NCBI GenBank assembly: GCA_030285985.1
Contig: CP127384.1
Span: 744,001 to 808,000, forward strand
Length of the DNA stretch: 64,000 nucleotides
Source of the DNA: Aquidulcibacter paucihalophilus
Lineage (GTDB): Bacteria; Pseudomonadota; Alphaproteobacteria; Caulobacterales; Caulobacteraceae
Direction of reading: 5' to 3'
Shown here: positions 26,022-34,540 of the stretch, in pieces
Position numbering within the stretch: the first letter of the stretch is position 1
Layout of the letters: each line of letters begins with the position of its first letter
Notes under the pieces: generated by a model
What the model saw: only the letters and a program-made list of their open reading frames with translations
The model's database searches: none
What the model was told of the DNA's origin: nothing
Translations under genes and position numbers: made by a program

Positions 26022-28684
26022 CCGGCCAGCGCGGTCCGCACAGCGGCCAGACCCTCTTCCGCCTTCGACCCGTCGGGCGCGCCGCCCTGGGCGAAGTCCG
26101 GCTTGCCGCCGGCGCCCTGGCCGCCCATGGCGATCACGGCGACGCGGGCGAGGTCGGCCGCATTGACCTTTCCGGCCATGTCCGAGGTCACGGCGACGGT
26201 GATGGCCGCCTTGCCTTCGGTCACGCCGATCAGGGCCACGACGCCCGAGCCGACCTGTTTGCGGAAGTCCTCGGCCACGCCGCGCAGACCCTTGCCGTCG
26301 ACGCCGTCGAGGACGCGGGCGATCAGTTTGACGCCGTTGATTTCCTCGGGCGCGGTGTTGGCGGAGCCGCCGCCACCACCGAGGGCCAGCTGCTTCTTCA
26401 GCTCAGCAACCTGTTTCTCGAGCGCGCGGCGGTCGGCGGTCAGGGTCTCGACGCGAGCGGTGACGTCGGCGACCTGGACCTTGAAGCCCTGGGCCAGCGA
26501 CTTCGCCACGCCGGCCTGGGCCAGCAGGAACTGACGGGCGGCTTCGCCGGTCAGGGCCTCGATGCGGCGCACGCCGGCGGCGATGCCTGTCTCCGACACG
26601 ATCTTGAACAGGGCGATGTCGCCGGTGCGGGCGACGTGGGTGCCGCCGCACAGTTCGACCGAATAGGGCTTGTCGGCCTGGGCGAGGTCGCGACCCAGCG
26701 TCAGGACGCGGACCTCGTCGCCGTATTTCTCGCCGAACAGGGCGACGGCGCCCGCGGCGATGGCCTCCTGCGGGCCCATCATCTTCGTCTCGGCGGGCAG
26801 GTTCTGGCGGATGACGGCATTCACCTCATCCTCCATCCGGGCCAGTTCGTCCTCGGTGACGGGGGCGTTGTGGCTGAAGTCGAAACGGAGGCGTTCGGCA
26901 TCGACCATCTGGCCCTTCTGGGCGACGTGGCCGCCGAGGACATTGGCCAGGGCCTTGTGCAGCAGGTGGGCGGCGGAGTGGTTGGCGCGGGTGGTCAGGC
27001 GGGCCTGGGCGCTGGAGCGCAGCTGCGCCCGGGCACCGATGGCGAGTGTGCCCGAGGTCACCTCGATGCGGTGGGCAAACAGGTCGCCGGCGTGCTTCTG
27101 GACGTCGAGAACCGTGGCCGAGCCCTGCTGGCCCGAGGCGTCGGTCCATTCGATCTCGCCCTTGTCGCCGGCCTGGCCGCCGCCTTCGCCGTAGAAGGGG
27201 GTCTGGTCGAACAGGATTTCGGCGGTCTGGCCGGCCGACAGGTCATCGACGGAGGCACCGTCGCGCACGATGGCGAGGACCTCGCCCGACCCGTCGACGG
27301 CGTCATAGCCGGTGAAGACGGTGGGGCCGAGGCGGTCGCGCAGGGCCAGCCATTCGCCGGTCGAGGCGGTCTGGCCCGAGCCGGTCCAGTGCTCGCGGCT
27401 ACGGGCCTTCTGCTCGTTCATGGCGGCGTCGAAGGCGTCGGTGTCGACGGTGAAGCCGCGGCGGCGGGCCTCGTCCTGGGTCAGGTCGAGCGGGAAGCCG
27501 TAGGTGTCATAGAGGGTGAAGGCCGTCTGGCCGGACAGCACGCCGCCCTCGCCGAGGTCGCGCGAGGCGTCCTCGAGCAGCCCCATGCCGCGGCCGAGGG
27601 TGGTGCGGAAGCGGATCTCTTCCTGTTTCAGCGTGTCCTCGACGAAGGCCTGGGCACGTTTCAGCTCGGGGAAGGCCTCGCCCATTTCGGAGACGAGGGT
27701 CGGCACCAGCCGGTGCATCAGCGGATCCGCGGCGCCCAGCAGGTGTGCGTGGCGCATGGCGCGGCGCATGATGCGGCGCAGGACGTAGCCGCGGCCCTCG
27801 TTCGACGGGGTCACGCCGTCCGCGATCAGGAAGGACGAGCTGCGCAGGTGGTCGGCGATTACCCGGTGGCTGGCCGCCATGGTGCCGTTCGGGTCGGTCG
27901 CGGTGGCATCGGCAGAGGCCGCGATCAGGGTCTGGAACAGGTCGGTGTCGAACACCGAGTTCTTGCCCTGCAGCACCGAGGCGATCCGCTCCAGGCCCAT
28001 GCCGGTGTCGACGCTGGGCTTGGGAAGGGAGCGGACGATCTCGTCATTCTCCTTCTCGAACTGCATGAAGACGTTGTTCCAGATCTCAACGAACCGGTCG
28101 CCGTCCTCATCGGGCGAACCGGGAGGGCCGCCGGGGACGTGGTCGCCGTAGTCCCAGAAGATCTCGGTACAGGGCCCGCAGGGGCCGTTGTCGCCCATGG
28201 CCCAGAAATTGTCGGAGCCGGCGATGCGGATGATCTTGTCGTCGCCGAAGCCGGTGACCTTCTTCCAGATCGCCGCGGCCTCATCGTCATCGATATAGAC
28301 GGTGACCAGAAGGCGTTTGGCGTCGAGGCCGAAATCCTTGGTGACCAGGTTCCAGGCGCGATCGATCGCGTGTTCCTTGAAATAGTCGCCGAACGAGAAA
28401 TTCCCCAGCATCTCGAAGAAGGTCAGGTGCCGGGCGGTGTAGCCGACATTGTCCAGATCGTTGTGCTTGCCGCCGGCGCGGACGCATTTCTGCGAGCTGG
28501 TGGCGCGCGGGTAGGGCGGTGTCGAGGCGCCGGTGAAATAGTCCTTGAACGGCACCATCCCCGCGTTGACGAACAGCAGGGTGGGGTCGTTCTGCGGCAC
28601 CAGCGGCGCGGAGTGGACCTTCTCGTGCCCATCGGCGGCGAAATAGTCGAGGAAGGTCGAGCGGATCTGTTTGAGGCTGGACAT
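26018..28684 (-). CDS. alaS: Alanyl-tRNA synthetase
   Basis: The 888-residue protein has the class II catalytic core at the N-terminus (FLDYFAADGHEKVHSAPLVP and FFEMLGNFSFGDYFK), the editing domain with the zinc-type motif NHSAAHLLHKAL and CGGTHVARTGDIALFK, and a C-terminal domain rich in alanine and glycine. It charges tRNA-Ala in the cytoplasm and its editing site removes serine or glycine. The length is normal for the family. No T-box or other leader structure is evident in the 164 bp upstream. Confidence 0.97.
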   Translation of the reverse strand: MSSLKQIRSTFLDYFAADGHEKVHSAPLVPQNDPTLLFVNAGMVPFKDYFTGASTPPYPRATSSQKCVRAGGKHNDLDNVGYTARHLTFFEMLGNFSFGDYFKEHAIDRAWNLVTKDFGLDAKRLLVTVYIDDDEAAAIWKKVTGFGDDKIIRIAGSDNFWAMGDNGPCGPCTEIFWDYGDHVPGGPPGSPDEDGDRFVEIWNNVFMQFEKENDEIVRSLPKPSVDTGMGLERIASVLQGKNSVFDTDLFQTLIAASADATATDPNGTMAASHRVIADHLRSSSFLIADGVTPSNEGRGYVLRRIMRRAMRHAHLLGAADPLMHRLVPTLVSEMGEAFPELKRAQAFVEDTLKQEEIRFRTTLGRGMGLLEDASRDLGEGGVLSGQTAFTLYDTYGFPLDLTQDEARRRGFTVDTDAFDAAMNEQKARSREHWTGSGQTASTGEWLALRDRLGPTVFTGYDAVDGSGEVLAIVRDGASVDDLSAGQTAEILFDQTPFYGEGGGQAGDKGEIEWTDASGQQGSATVLDVQKHAGDLFAHRIEVTSGTLAIGARAQLRSSAQARLTTRANHSAAHLLHKALANVLGGHVAQKGQMVDAERLRFDFSHNAPVTEDELARMEDEVNAVIRQNLPAETKMMGPQEAIAAGAVALFGEKYGDEVRVLTLGRDLAQADKPYSVELCGGTHVARTGDIALFKIVSETGIAAGVRRIEALTGEAARQFLLAQAGVAKSLAQGFKVQVADVTARVETLTADRRALEKQVAELKKQLALGGGGGSANTAPEEINGVKLIARVLDGVDGKGLRGVAEDFRKQVGSGVVALIGVTEGKAAITVAVTSDMAGKVNAADLARVAVIAMGGQGAGGKPDFAQGGAPDGSKAEEGLAAVRTALAG

Positions 28685-28848
28685 GACGGTGCGCGTTCGG
28701 TCGAGGGGAGAAACGGGGAACGCGCGTCATATAGGGGTTTCAGCGCCAATGCATCACCTGCCCGTGATCCCAGGGGAACGGGTGGCCGCGGGCGGACAGA
28801 TCGCCGCACGGACGGGCGTCGCGGGTCGCCGGGGTGTAGGATGCGCGC

Positions 28849-29196
28849 ATGTGCGCGCTTGAAGTCTGGTTTGACGGTGACTGCCCCCTGTGTCGGCGCG
28901 AGATCGCCGTGATGCGGAGACTCGACCGGCGCGGTGCCATCCTCTTCACCGATGTGGCGAACGGGCAGGGGACCTGTCCGATTGACCGGGCCGAACTGCT
29001 GGCCCGGTTCCATGCGCGGGAGGACGGGGCGATGCTCTCGGGGGCGGCGGCCTTTGCCGCCATGTGGCGCGCCATCCCCCTGTTGCGGCCCCTGGGTCTG
29101 GCAGCGCGAAACCGGACGGTGCTGGGGTTGCTGGAGCGGCTGTACGTCGCCTTCCTGCGGGTCCGGCCGGCGCTGACGCGTCGGCTCCGGCGATAA
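28849..29196 (+). CDS. DUF393 (DCC family) thiol-disulfide-type protein
   Basis: The 115-residue protein opens LEVWFDGDCPLCRREIAVM, the DxDCPLC signature that names the DCC family, followed by RRGAILFTDVANG and a hydrophobic C-terminal half. The family is predicted to act in thiol-disulfide exchange from the CxxC pair, though the role is untested. Its TAA stop overlaps the A-run that serves as T tract of the recA terminator on the other strand. Confidence 0.8.
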   Translation: MCALEVWFDGDCPLCRREIAVMRRLDRRGAILFTDVANGQGTCPIDRAELLARFHAREDGAMLSGAAAFAAMWRAIPLLRPLGLAARNRTVLGLLERLYVAFLRVRPALTRRLRR

Positions 29197-29234
29197 AAAA
29201 GGGCCGCCCGGTCCGGGTGGAGACCAGGCGGCCC
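29195..29234 (-). terminator. Rho-independent terminator of recA
   Basis: On the minus strand a 13-bp stem with one G-U pair (29222-29234 with 29201-29213) is followed by TTTTTT at 29200-29195. It lies about 200 bp past the recA stop. The intervening stretch contains further hairpins such as CGGAGGTG/CACCTCCG and two GAAGCGTTC repeats, but no gene. Confidence 0.85.
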
Positions 29235-29436
29235 GCTCCGTCCGGCCCGGCCCCGCGGGGGTCGGAGGCGGGTCGCGGGACCCGGCCGGAGAAGTGTCGG
29301 AATTCAGAAAATACCGTCCGAAGCGTTCAATGCCTTCGCATCGGATCCGAAGGCACCGTGCGAAGCGTTCGGGGCGGAGGTGCTGTCGCTCCACCTCCGC
29401 CGTCGTCCGACGGCAGAGGGGGAGGGGACGGTCAGA

Positions 29437-30540
29437 TCAGCCCTCGAGGTCCTGACCTTCGTCGGGTTCGGGGGTGCCCAGCAGCTCTTCGGCGATCTTG
29501 GTGGTCGAGGCGCGCACGGCCTTTTCGATCGAGTCGGCGATGTCCGGATTGGCCTTGAGGAAGGCGCGCACATTCTCGCGGCCCTGGCCGATTCGCTGGC
29601 TGTCGTAGGAGAACCAGCTGCCCGACTTCTCGACGATGCCGGCCTTGACGCCCAGGTCGATGATCTCGCCGAGTTTGGAGATGCCCTCGCCGTACATGAT
29701 GTCGAAGATGACCTCGCGGAACGGCGGGGCGACCTTGTTCTTGACGACCTTCACCCGGGTGGTGTTGCCGACGACTTCGTCGCGGTCCTTGATCGCGCCG
29801 GTGCGGCGGATGTCGAGGCGGACCGAGGCGTAGAATTTCAGCGCATTGCCGCCCGTCGTCGTCTCCGGCGAGCCGTACATGACGCCGATCTTGTGACGGA
29901 TCTGGTTGATGAACAGGACAATGCACTGCGACTTGTTGATCGAGGCGGTCAGCTTGCGCAGCGCCTGGCTCATCAGACGGGCCTGCAGGCCGGGCAGGCT
30001 GTCGCCCATCTCGCCCTCGATCTCGGCGCGCGGCGTCAAGGCGGCGACGGAGTCGACAACCACGATGTCCACGGCACCCGAGCGCACCAGGGTGTCGACG
30101 ATCTCAAGCGCCTGTTCACCCGTGTCGGGCTGGGACACCAGCAGGTCGTCGAGGTTGACGCCCAGCTTCTGGGCATAGCCCGGGTCGAGCGCATGCTCGG
30201 CGTCGACGAAGGCGGCGGTGCCGCCGGCCTTCTGGATCTCGGCCACGGTGTGCAGGGCCAGGGTGGTCTTGCCCGAGCTTTCCGGCCCGAACACCTCGAT
30301 CACCCGGCCGCGCGGCAGGCCGCCGATACCCAGCGCCATGTCGAGGCCCAGCGAGCCGGTCGAGACCGAAGGAATGGCCTCGGTCACGCCGTTCTTGCCG
30401 AGCTTCATGACGGAGCCCTTGCCGAAGGCACGGTCGATCTGGGCGATCGCCGCCTCCAGGGCCCGCTGTTTGTCGCCGTCGTCCCGCGTCACCAATTTCA
30501 GATTCGCCTGAGCTGCCACCTTGCCACTCTCCCTTGCCAT
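29437..30540 (-). CDS. recA: RecA recombinase
   Basis: The 367-residue protein has the Walker A motif [13 protein letters not shown], the conserved [13 protein letters not shown] and [12 protein letters not shown], and the L2 loop region with [19 protein letters not shown]. It catalyses strand exchange and activates LexA cleavage during the SOS response. The start ATG at 30540 precedes [16 protein letters not shown]; the longer open frame upstream is spurious. A candidate LexA site lies about 100 bp upstream. Confidence 0.97.
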   Translation of the reverse strand: MARESGKVAAQANLKLVTRDDGDKQRALEAAIAQIDRAFGKGSVMKLGKNGVTEAIPSVSTGSLGLDMALGIGGLPRGRVIEVFGPESSGKTTLALHTVAEIQKAGGTAAFVDAEHALDPGYAQKLGVNLDDLLVSQPDTGEQALEIVDTLVRSGAVDIVVVDSVAALTPRAEIEGEMGDSLPGLQARLMSQALRKLTASINKSQCIVLFINQIRHKIGVMYGSPETTTGGNALKFYASVRLDIRRTGAIKDRDEVVGNTTRVKVVKNKVAPPFREVIFDIMYGEGISKLGEIIDLGVKAGIVEKSGSWFSYDSQRIGQGRENVRAFLKANPDIADSIEKAVRASTTKIAEELLGTPEPDEGQDLEG

Positions 30541-30637
30541 GATTCCCGTTTGGTACTCTGGGGGAGAGGCCCGCCTTCGGTCCGATGACCGTGACCCACT
30601 CCCTTTGTGAGCGGCACTATGTGCACGGTTTGTTCCG

Positions 30638-30652
30638 GTTGGCAATTTGTTC
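30638..30652. promoter_or_regulatory. Candidate LexA (SOS) box of recA
   Basis: GTTGGCAATTTGTTC fits the alphaproteobacterial direct-repeat box GTTC-N7-GTTC with one mismatch in the first repeat. It lies 98 bp upstream of the recA start. A third GTTC at 30632 has the wrong spacing. Confidence 0.5.
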
Positions 30653-30739
30653 TTTTCCGGGTGATCTTGGGATGCGTCCGTTTCTGACGTAGGGTCTGCA
30701 TGGCGCAGGTCGGTGCCCTGGCGTCGGTCAGGGCTGCCG

Positions 30740-31342
30740 TCAGTTGGCCGGCGCGGCGGGCTGGAGTTCGCCGGTCGCGATGTCGAACCGCCATGCTGAC
30801 AGGGACATATGGCCGGCCCTCTCCGCGTCCCGTATCCAGGGGAAGGTCCGCAGATTGGTGAGCGAGAGCTGGAGCACGGCGTCCTCGATCGCCGCCTCGA
30901 ACGCCTCGCCGGACCCCTGCTCGGGCATGGGCCACATGACCGGTTCGGCGATGTCCACCCACGGCCCCAGGAAGTCTGGGGCGTTTCGCAGGGGGCCATG
31001 GATCATCGCGTGAATGCCGTCGCAGCGCGCATGCCCCAGCAGGACGATGCGTCGGACCTTGAGGATCTTCACCGCATATTCGAGCGCCGCGCTGGTCCCG
31101 TGACAGCCTCCATCGGGCGCATATTCCGGGACCAGGCCCGCCACATTGCGGATGACGAACAGATCGCCGGGCTCGGCGTCGAAGATCGTCTGCGGATCGA
31201 CCCGGGCGTCAGAACAGGCGATCACGGCCGTGGTCGGCTGCTGGCGCCGGCGGGCGAGCTAGGCATAACGCAGCGCCTGGCCCGGCCAGACCGAGGTGCG
31301 AAAGCGCCGATAGCCCGCGAGCAGGGGGTCCTGGGGGGTCAC
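30740..31342 (-). pseudogene. Beta-carbonic anhydrase interrupted by in-frame TAG
   Basis: From a GTG at 31342 the frame reads DPLLAGYRRFRTSVWPGQAL and RYA, then a TAG at 31259-31261, then LARRRQQPTTAVIACSDARV in the same frame, and continues to 30740. The beta-carbonic anhydrase zinc ligands are visible as Cys in ACSDAR and His/Cys in LLGHARCDG. Related enzymes normally have Glu at the stop position, so GAG to TAG is the simplest explanation. A GTG at 31225 could restart a 161-residue fragment that lacks the N-terminal helices. The gene hydrates CO2 when intact. Confidence 0.82.
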
Positions 31343-31355
31343 CGGGGAGCCGCGA

Positions 31356-31541
31356 TCAGACCCGGATGTCAAAGGTGTGCCGGGTGGGACGGCGGGCGGT
31401 CGTGTCGTCGACGATCGCCCGCGGGGACTCGACCGGGCGGCCTGTCGGCGAACTCTGATGGGCCGCCACCCGGCATGTCGTCTGCGTGTGCTCGACCGCC
31501 ACGCCCTGGGCGATCGGCAGGGATATCGAACTGATCCTCAT
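31356..31541 (-). CDS. Unknown small protein downstream of terB-like gene (61 aa)
   Basis: Its ATG overlaps the stop of the upstream TerB-like gene (ATGA), which suggests translational coupling. The product starts MRISSISLPIAQGVAVEHTQ and ends RRPTRHTFDIRV. I recognise no family. Its stop is 14 bp before the GTG of the broken carbonic anhydrase, so the three may share a transcript. Confidence 0.5.
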   Translation of the reverse strand: MRISSISLPIAQGVAVEHTQTTCRVAAHQSSPTGRPVESPRAIVDDTTARRPTRHTFDIRV

Positions 31542-32008
31542 TGCCGCACTCGTTCGCTGGAGATCAGGTCATAGGGCGAGGGATCGAGGTCCAGCAGACG
31601 GCAGAGGCGCAGAATCACGTCGCGCTCCTCGGCGTCGAAACCGCCGTCCGCTTCCGCGACCGAACAGGCCGTATCGATCAGCAGGTGCGACGGCCCCGAC
31701 TGACCCCGGAGCGCCGCGACCGCGGCTTCCGCCGCAGCCTCACCATCCTCGATGTCGAGATCGAACCGCAGGTTCAGGGCCTCAAAGCCGACCGTCACCT
31801 CATGCAGTCCGAAGAAGCGAATGCTCGGGGACTGACTCATCCGGTCGATCATCCGCCTGCGTTCCTGGGTGGTGACCCAGCCGTCGGCCTGGGCGACGAG
31901 CGCGCAGGCGGCGACGACCGCATCCATCTGGGCGACGTCGCCCATGGTCCAGACGTCATCCGGATCGACCGGGCGGCGTTCCCGATGGGTGGTGTTGGTT
32001 GAAGGCAT
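31538..32008 (-). CDS. TerB-like protein
   Basis: The 156-residue acidic, helical protein contains two repeats of the TerB pattern: AACALVAQADGWVTTQERR and DTACSVAEADGGFDAEERDV, each with acidic residues that could bind metal. TerB proteins are associated with tellurite resistance or stress, but many single copies have unknown roles. The ATG at 32008 follows GGAG; an upstream ATG at 32056 has no ribosome site. It heads a likely operon with the next small gene and follows DUF465. Confidence 0.72.
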   Translation of the reverse strand: MPSTNTTHRERRPVDPDDVWTMGDVAQMDAVVAACALVAQADGWVTTQERRRMIDRMSQSPSIRFFGLHEVTVGFEALNLRFDLDIEDGEAAAEAAVAALRGQSGPSHLLIDTACSVAEADGGFDAEERDVILRLCRLLDLDPSPYDLISSERVRQ

Positions 32009-32107
32009 GGGGGCTCCCTTCGTCTCGCCGGCCAGGCGGCGATCACGGGTTGGCATGGTTGAAGGGGCCGGGGCCGGAGGCAGCGCGAGCCGCCGGCCCC
32101 GGCGAGA

Positions 32108-32293
32108 TCAGTGCGACTTCGACGGATTTTGACGGTCGTCGAAGGCGACGAGCCGGTCCCTGATCGCAAGCTTCTTCTTCTTGATGCTCGCCACGGCCCG
32201 GTCGTCCGGCTGCAGCCGTGCACGTTCGTCCCTCAGCGCCATTTCCAGCAGGGCGTGAAATCCCCGCAACCGGCGCGCCAACACGATAGACAT
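32108..32293 (-). CDS. DUF465 small protein
   Basis: The 61-residue product reads MSIVLARRLRGFHALLEMAL at its start and ends with the basic DUF465-type helix VASIKKKKLAIRDRLVAF. The family is widespread in alphaproteobacteria with unknown function. The ATG at 32293 was preferred over an upstream start at 32338 because family similarity begins there. It lies 99 bp before the TerB-like gene on the same strand. Confidence 0.72.
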   Translation of the reverse strand: MSIVLARRLRGFHALLEMALRDERARLQPDDRAVASIKKKKLAIRDRLVAFDDRQNPSKSH

Positions 32294-32502
32294 CGAGCCT
32301 CTCCTTCTCTCAAGGGGAGCGCTCGACGGCGAGACCATCGGTTCGAGGGGACAAACAAGCCGGACCCGTCATCGAGCGCACCCGATGCGGTCCGACATCA
32401 CGATCACAGTGATCGTCAGAGGGGCCCGGGCCGCAAAACGAGAGTGCACACGAGGCCCGTCCGCCACCAATCAGAAGTCCTGATAGGCCCCATAATGACC
32501 CG

Positions 32503-33372
32503 TCATGCGGGGAGGGGGCCTCGTTCCAGCGCCCGCAATACTTCCTGCGCGAGAAGGCTGGCCGGCCCGCCGGCACCCCGGTTTGAAACCAGGGCGATCT
32601 CGCTGTCGGCCAGCAGCGGGAGCGGTCGCTCCAGCACCACGAGGTCGCGGGGCGCCATGGCCGCGGGAAGCACGCCGACGCCTAGGCCGGCGCGCAGGGC
32701 CGCCATCTGACCGGCGAGACTGGGCGAGGTGAAGGCCGCGCGAAAGGCGATGCCCGCATCCGCGAGCGCGCCCAGGGCCCGTTTCCGATAGATGTCAGGC
32801 GCAGGGGCGATGATCAGCGGCAGCGGCGACGCCTCGATGATCGACGCGTCCAGCGCCACCCAGACCAGGGGCTCGCTCCAGACCCGCACGCCCAGTTCGG
32901 GGCCGACCGGCTCACGTTTGATCAGCGCCAGATCAAGCATGCCGCGCGACATCTGGTCGAGCAGGTTGGCGGTGTAGTCGCAGGTCACCGACAGCTTGAT
33001 GCGGGGATGGCTGCGCGCGAATGCGCCCAGAATTCCCGGAAGGTGCATGGTCGCGATGTCCTCGGGCGCGCCGAGGCGAACCTCGCCCTCCAGATCCCCG
33101 TCACCCAGCGTCGACACGATCTCATCGTTCAACCGCAACAGTCGCCGGGCTTGCGGCAGCAGGGCAGCGCCCTCCGTCGTCAGACCGAAGCCCTTGCCGC
33201 CCCGATCAAACAGCGGTGACCGCAACTGACCCTCAAGGCGGCGGATTTGCAGGCTGACAGCCGGCTGTGTCCGGCCGAGCACGGCCGCCGTGCGGGTGAA
33301 ACTGCCTGTCTCGACGACCGTCACGAAGGCCCGCAACAGGTCGATGTCCAGATTGACCAGCCGATCGGCCAT
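32503..33372 (-). CDS. LysR-family regulator of the SbtA-type transporter (probable)
   Basis: The 289-residue protein has the N-terminal helix-turn-helix LLRAFVTVVETGSFTRTAAV and RTQPAVSLQIRRLEGQL, followed by an effector domain with EVRLGAPEDIATMHLPGI. The start at 33372 precedes MADRLVNLDIDLLRAF; an extended frame to 33438 is unlikely. It is divergent from the bicarbonate-type transporter with 97 bp between them, the usual LysR arrangement. That gap contains TTAT and ATAA in inverted orientation, a possible but weak operator. The effector is unknown. Confidence 0.85.
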   Translation of the reverse strand: MADRLVNLDIDLLRAFVTVVETGSFTRTAAVLGRTQPAVSLQIRRLEGQLRSPLFDRGGKGFGLTTEGAALLPQARRLLRLNDEIVSTLGDGDLEGEVRLGAPEDIATMHLPGILGAFARSHPRIKLSVTCDYTANLLDQMSRGMLDLALIKREPVGPELGVRVWSEPLVWVALDASIIEASPLPLIIAPAPDIYRKRALGALADAGIAFRAAFTSPSLAGQMAALRAGLGVGVLPAAMAPRDLVVLERPLPLLADSEIALVSNRGAGGPASLLAQEVLRALERGPLPA

Positions 33373-33469
33373 ACCATTAGCGTCCGTTATAGCCTGCATC
33401 ACATCAATAAACTGGATGCGCGGGCTCGTCGAGTTCACTCGGACCGACCTTCAGCGGACCGGTTGACGC

Positions 33470-34444
33470 ATGCCTGACTTTTCCACCAGCCTGGCGCTTC
33501 TCACCTCGCCGGCCATCCTGTTCTTTTTCATCGGCGCGGCGGCCGCCTTCGCCCGCTCGGACCTGGCCATTCCGGAGCCGGTCGCCAAGGGTCTGTCGCT
33601 CTATCTGATGCTGTGCATCGGCTTCAAGGGCGGGGTGGAGGCGCGCGCGGCGGGCTTCAACGGGGACTTCCTGGCGGCAGGGGCGATCGGCATCGCCCTC
33701 AGCGCCCTGATGCCGCTGATGGCCTTCGTCATCCTGAAGCGCGTTCGCAGGCTCGACCGTCCGACCCTGTGCGCGCTGGCGGCGACCTACGGGTCCGTTT
33801 CGGTCGTGACCTTCGCCGCCGGACAGCAGCACCTCGCCGCCATCGGTCTGACGTCGGGAGGGTATATGGCCGCCGTCCTTGCCCTGATGGAGACCCCCGC
33901 CATCCTCACGGCCCTTGTCCTGCTGAACGGCGCGGGTCGTGGCGAGCCGGGGCGGCGACGGACGATCCTCCGGGAGGTGTTTGTCGGCGCCGCCTCGGTG
34001 ATGCTGCTGGGCAGCTTCCTGGTCGGCCTGATTTCCGGCGAGGCCGGCATGACCCGACTGGACCTGTTTGTCGGTCCCTTGTTCCAGGGTGCCCTGTGCT
34101 TCTTCCTGCTCGACATCGGCCTGACCGCCGCCCGGCGTTTGATGGAGGGGGGACGAAAGTTGACGCCGGCCGTGGTCGCATTCGCCCTCGGCTTTCCCTT
34201 GCTCTCGGCAGGCGTCGCGCTGGGGCTGGCCCAACTTGCCGGGCTGGACGCCGGGAATACGGCGCTCCTGACCATTCTGGCCGGATCGGCGTCCTACATT
34301 GCCGTTCCCGCGGCCATGCGACTGGCGGCCCCCGAAGCGGACGCCGGCGTCTTTGTGACGGCGTCCCTGGCGATTACCTTCCCGTTCAATCTGACCCTCG
34401 GGATCGCTCTCTATACGGCTGCAGCGGTCTGGCTGTCGGCGTGA
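33470..34444 (+). CDS. SbtA-type sodium-dependent bicarbonate transporter homologue
   Basis: The 324-residue integral membrane protein has about ten hydrophobic segments. It shows the SbtA-family pattern: LTSPAILFFFIGAAAAF, then LSLYLMLCIGFKGGVEAR, GSVSVVTFAAG, METPAILTALVLL, and the C-terminal half starting LFQGALCFFLLDIGLTAARR and including GSASYIAVPAAMRLA. Cyanobacterial SbtA imports bicarbonate with sodium; heterotroph homologues may serve anaplerosis or pH balance. A LysR gene is divergent and a broken beta-carbonic anhydrase lies 2 kb away. No carboxysome or RuBisCO genes are in the window. Confidence 0.8.
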   Translation: MPDFSTSLALLTSPAILFFFIGAAAAFARSDLAIPEPVAKGLSLYLMLCIGFKGGVEARAAGFNGDFLAAGAIGIALSALMPLMAFVILKRVRRLDRPTLCALAATYGSVSVVTFAAGQQHLAAIGLTSGGYMAAVLALMETPAILTALVLLNGAGRGEPGRRRTILREVFVGAASVMLLGSFLVGLISGEAGMTRLDLFVGPLFQGALCFFLLDIGLTAARRLMEGGRKLTPAVVAFALGFPLLSAGVALGLAQLAGLDAGNTALLTILAGSASYIAVPAAMRLAAPEADAGVFVTASLAITFPFNLTLGIALYTAAAVWLSA

Positions 34445-34540
34445 CCCTGCCGCCGGCCCGGCTTTTCGGGCGTCGCTGAAGACCCTGCCGCCGCCGATCG
34501 CGGTGACCCTGCCGGAAGGAAATGATCCTCAAGCTTCGCC

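Noticed and set aside
26636..28912. 758-codon open frame on the plus strand
   Set aside because: It is antisense to alaS, whose motifs and length are unambiguous.
30632..30652. GTTC pair at 30632 and 30649 as an SOS box
   Set aside because: The repeat distance is 17 bp and not 11. The overlapping GTTG-N7-GTTC pair fits better and was kept as a candidate.
21343..31261. Alternative genetic code to explain the in-frame TAA and TAG
   Set aside because: TAA, TAG and TGA all end intact genes in this window (for example the DUF393 gene with TAA, icd with TAG, ctrA with TGA), so genome-wide recoding is not supported.
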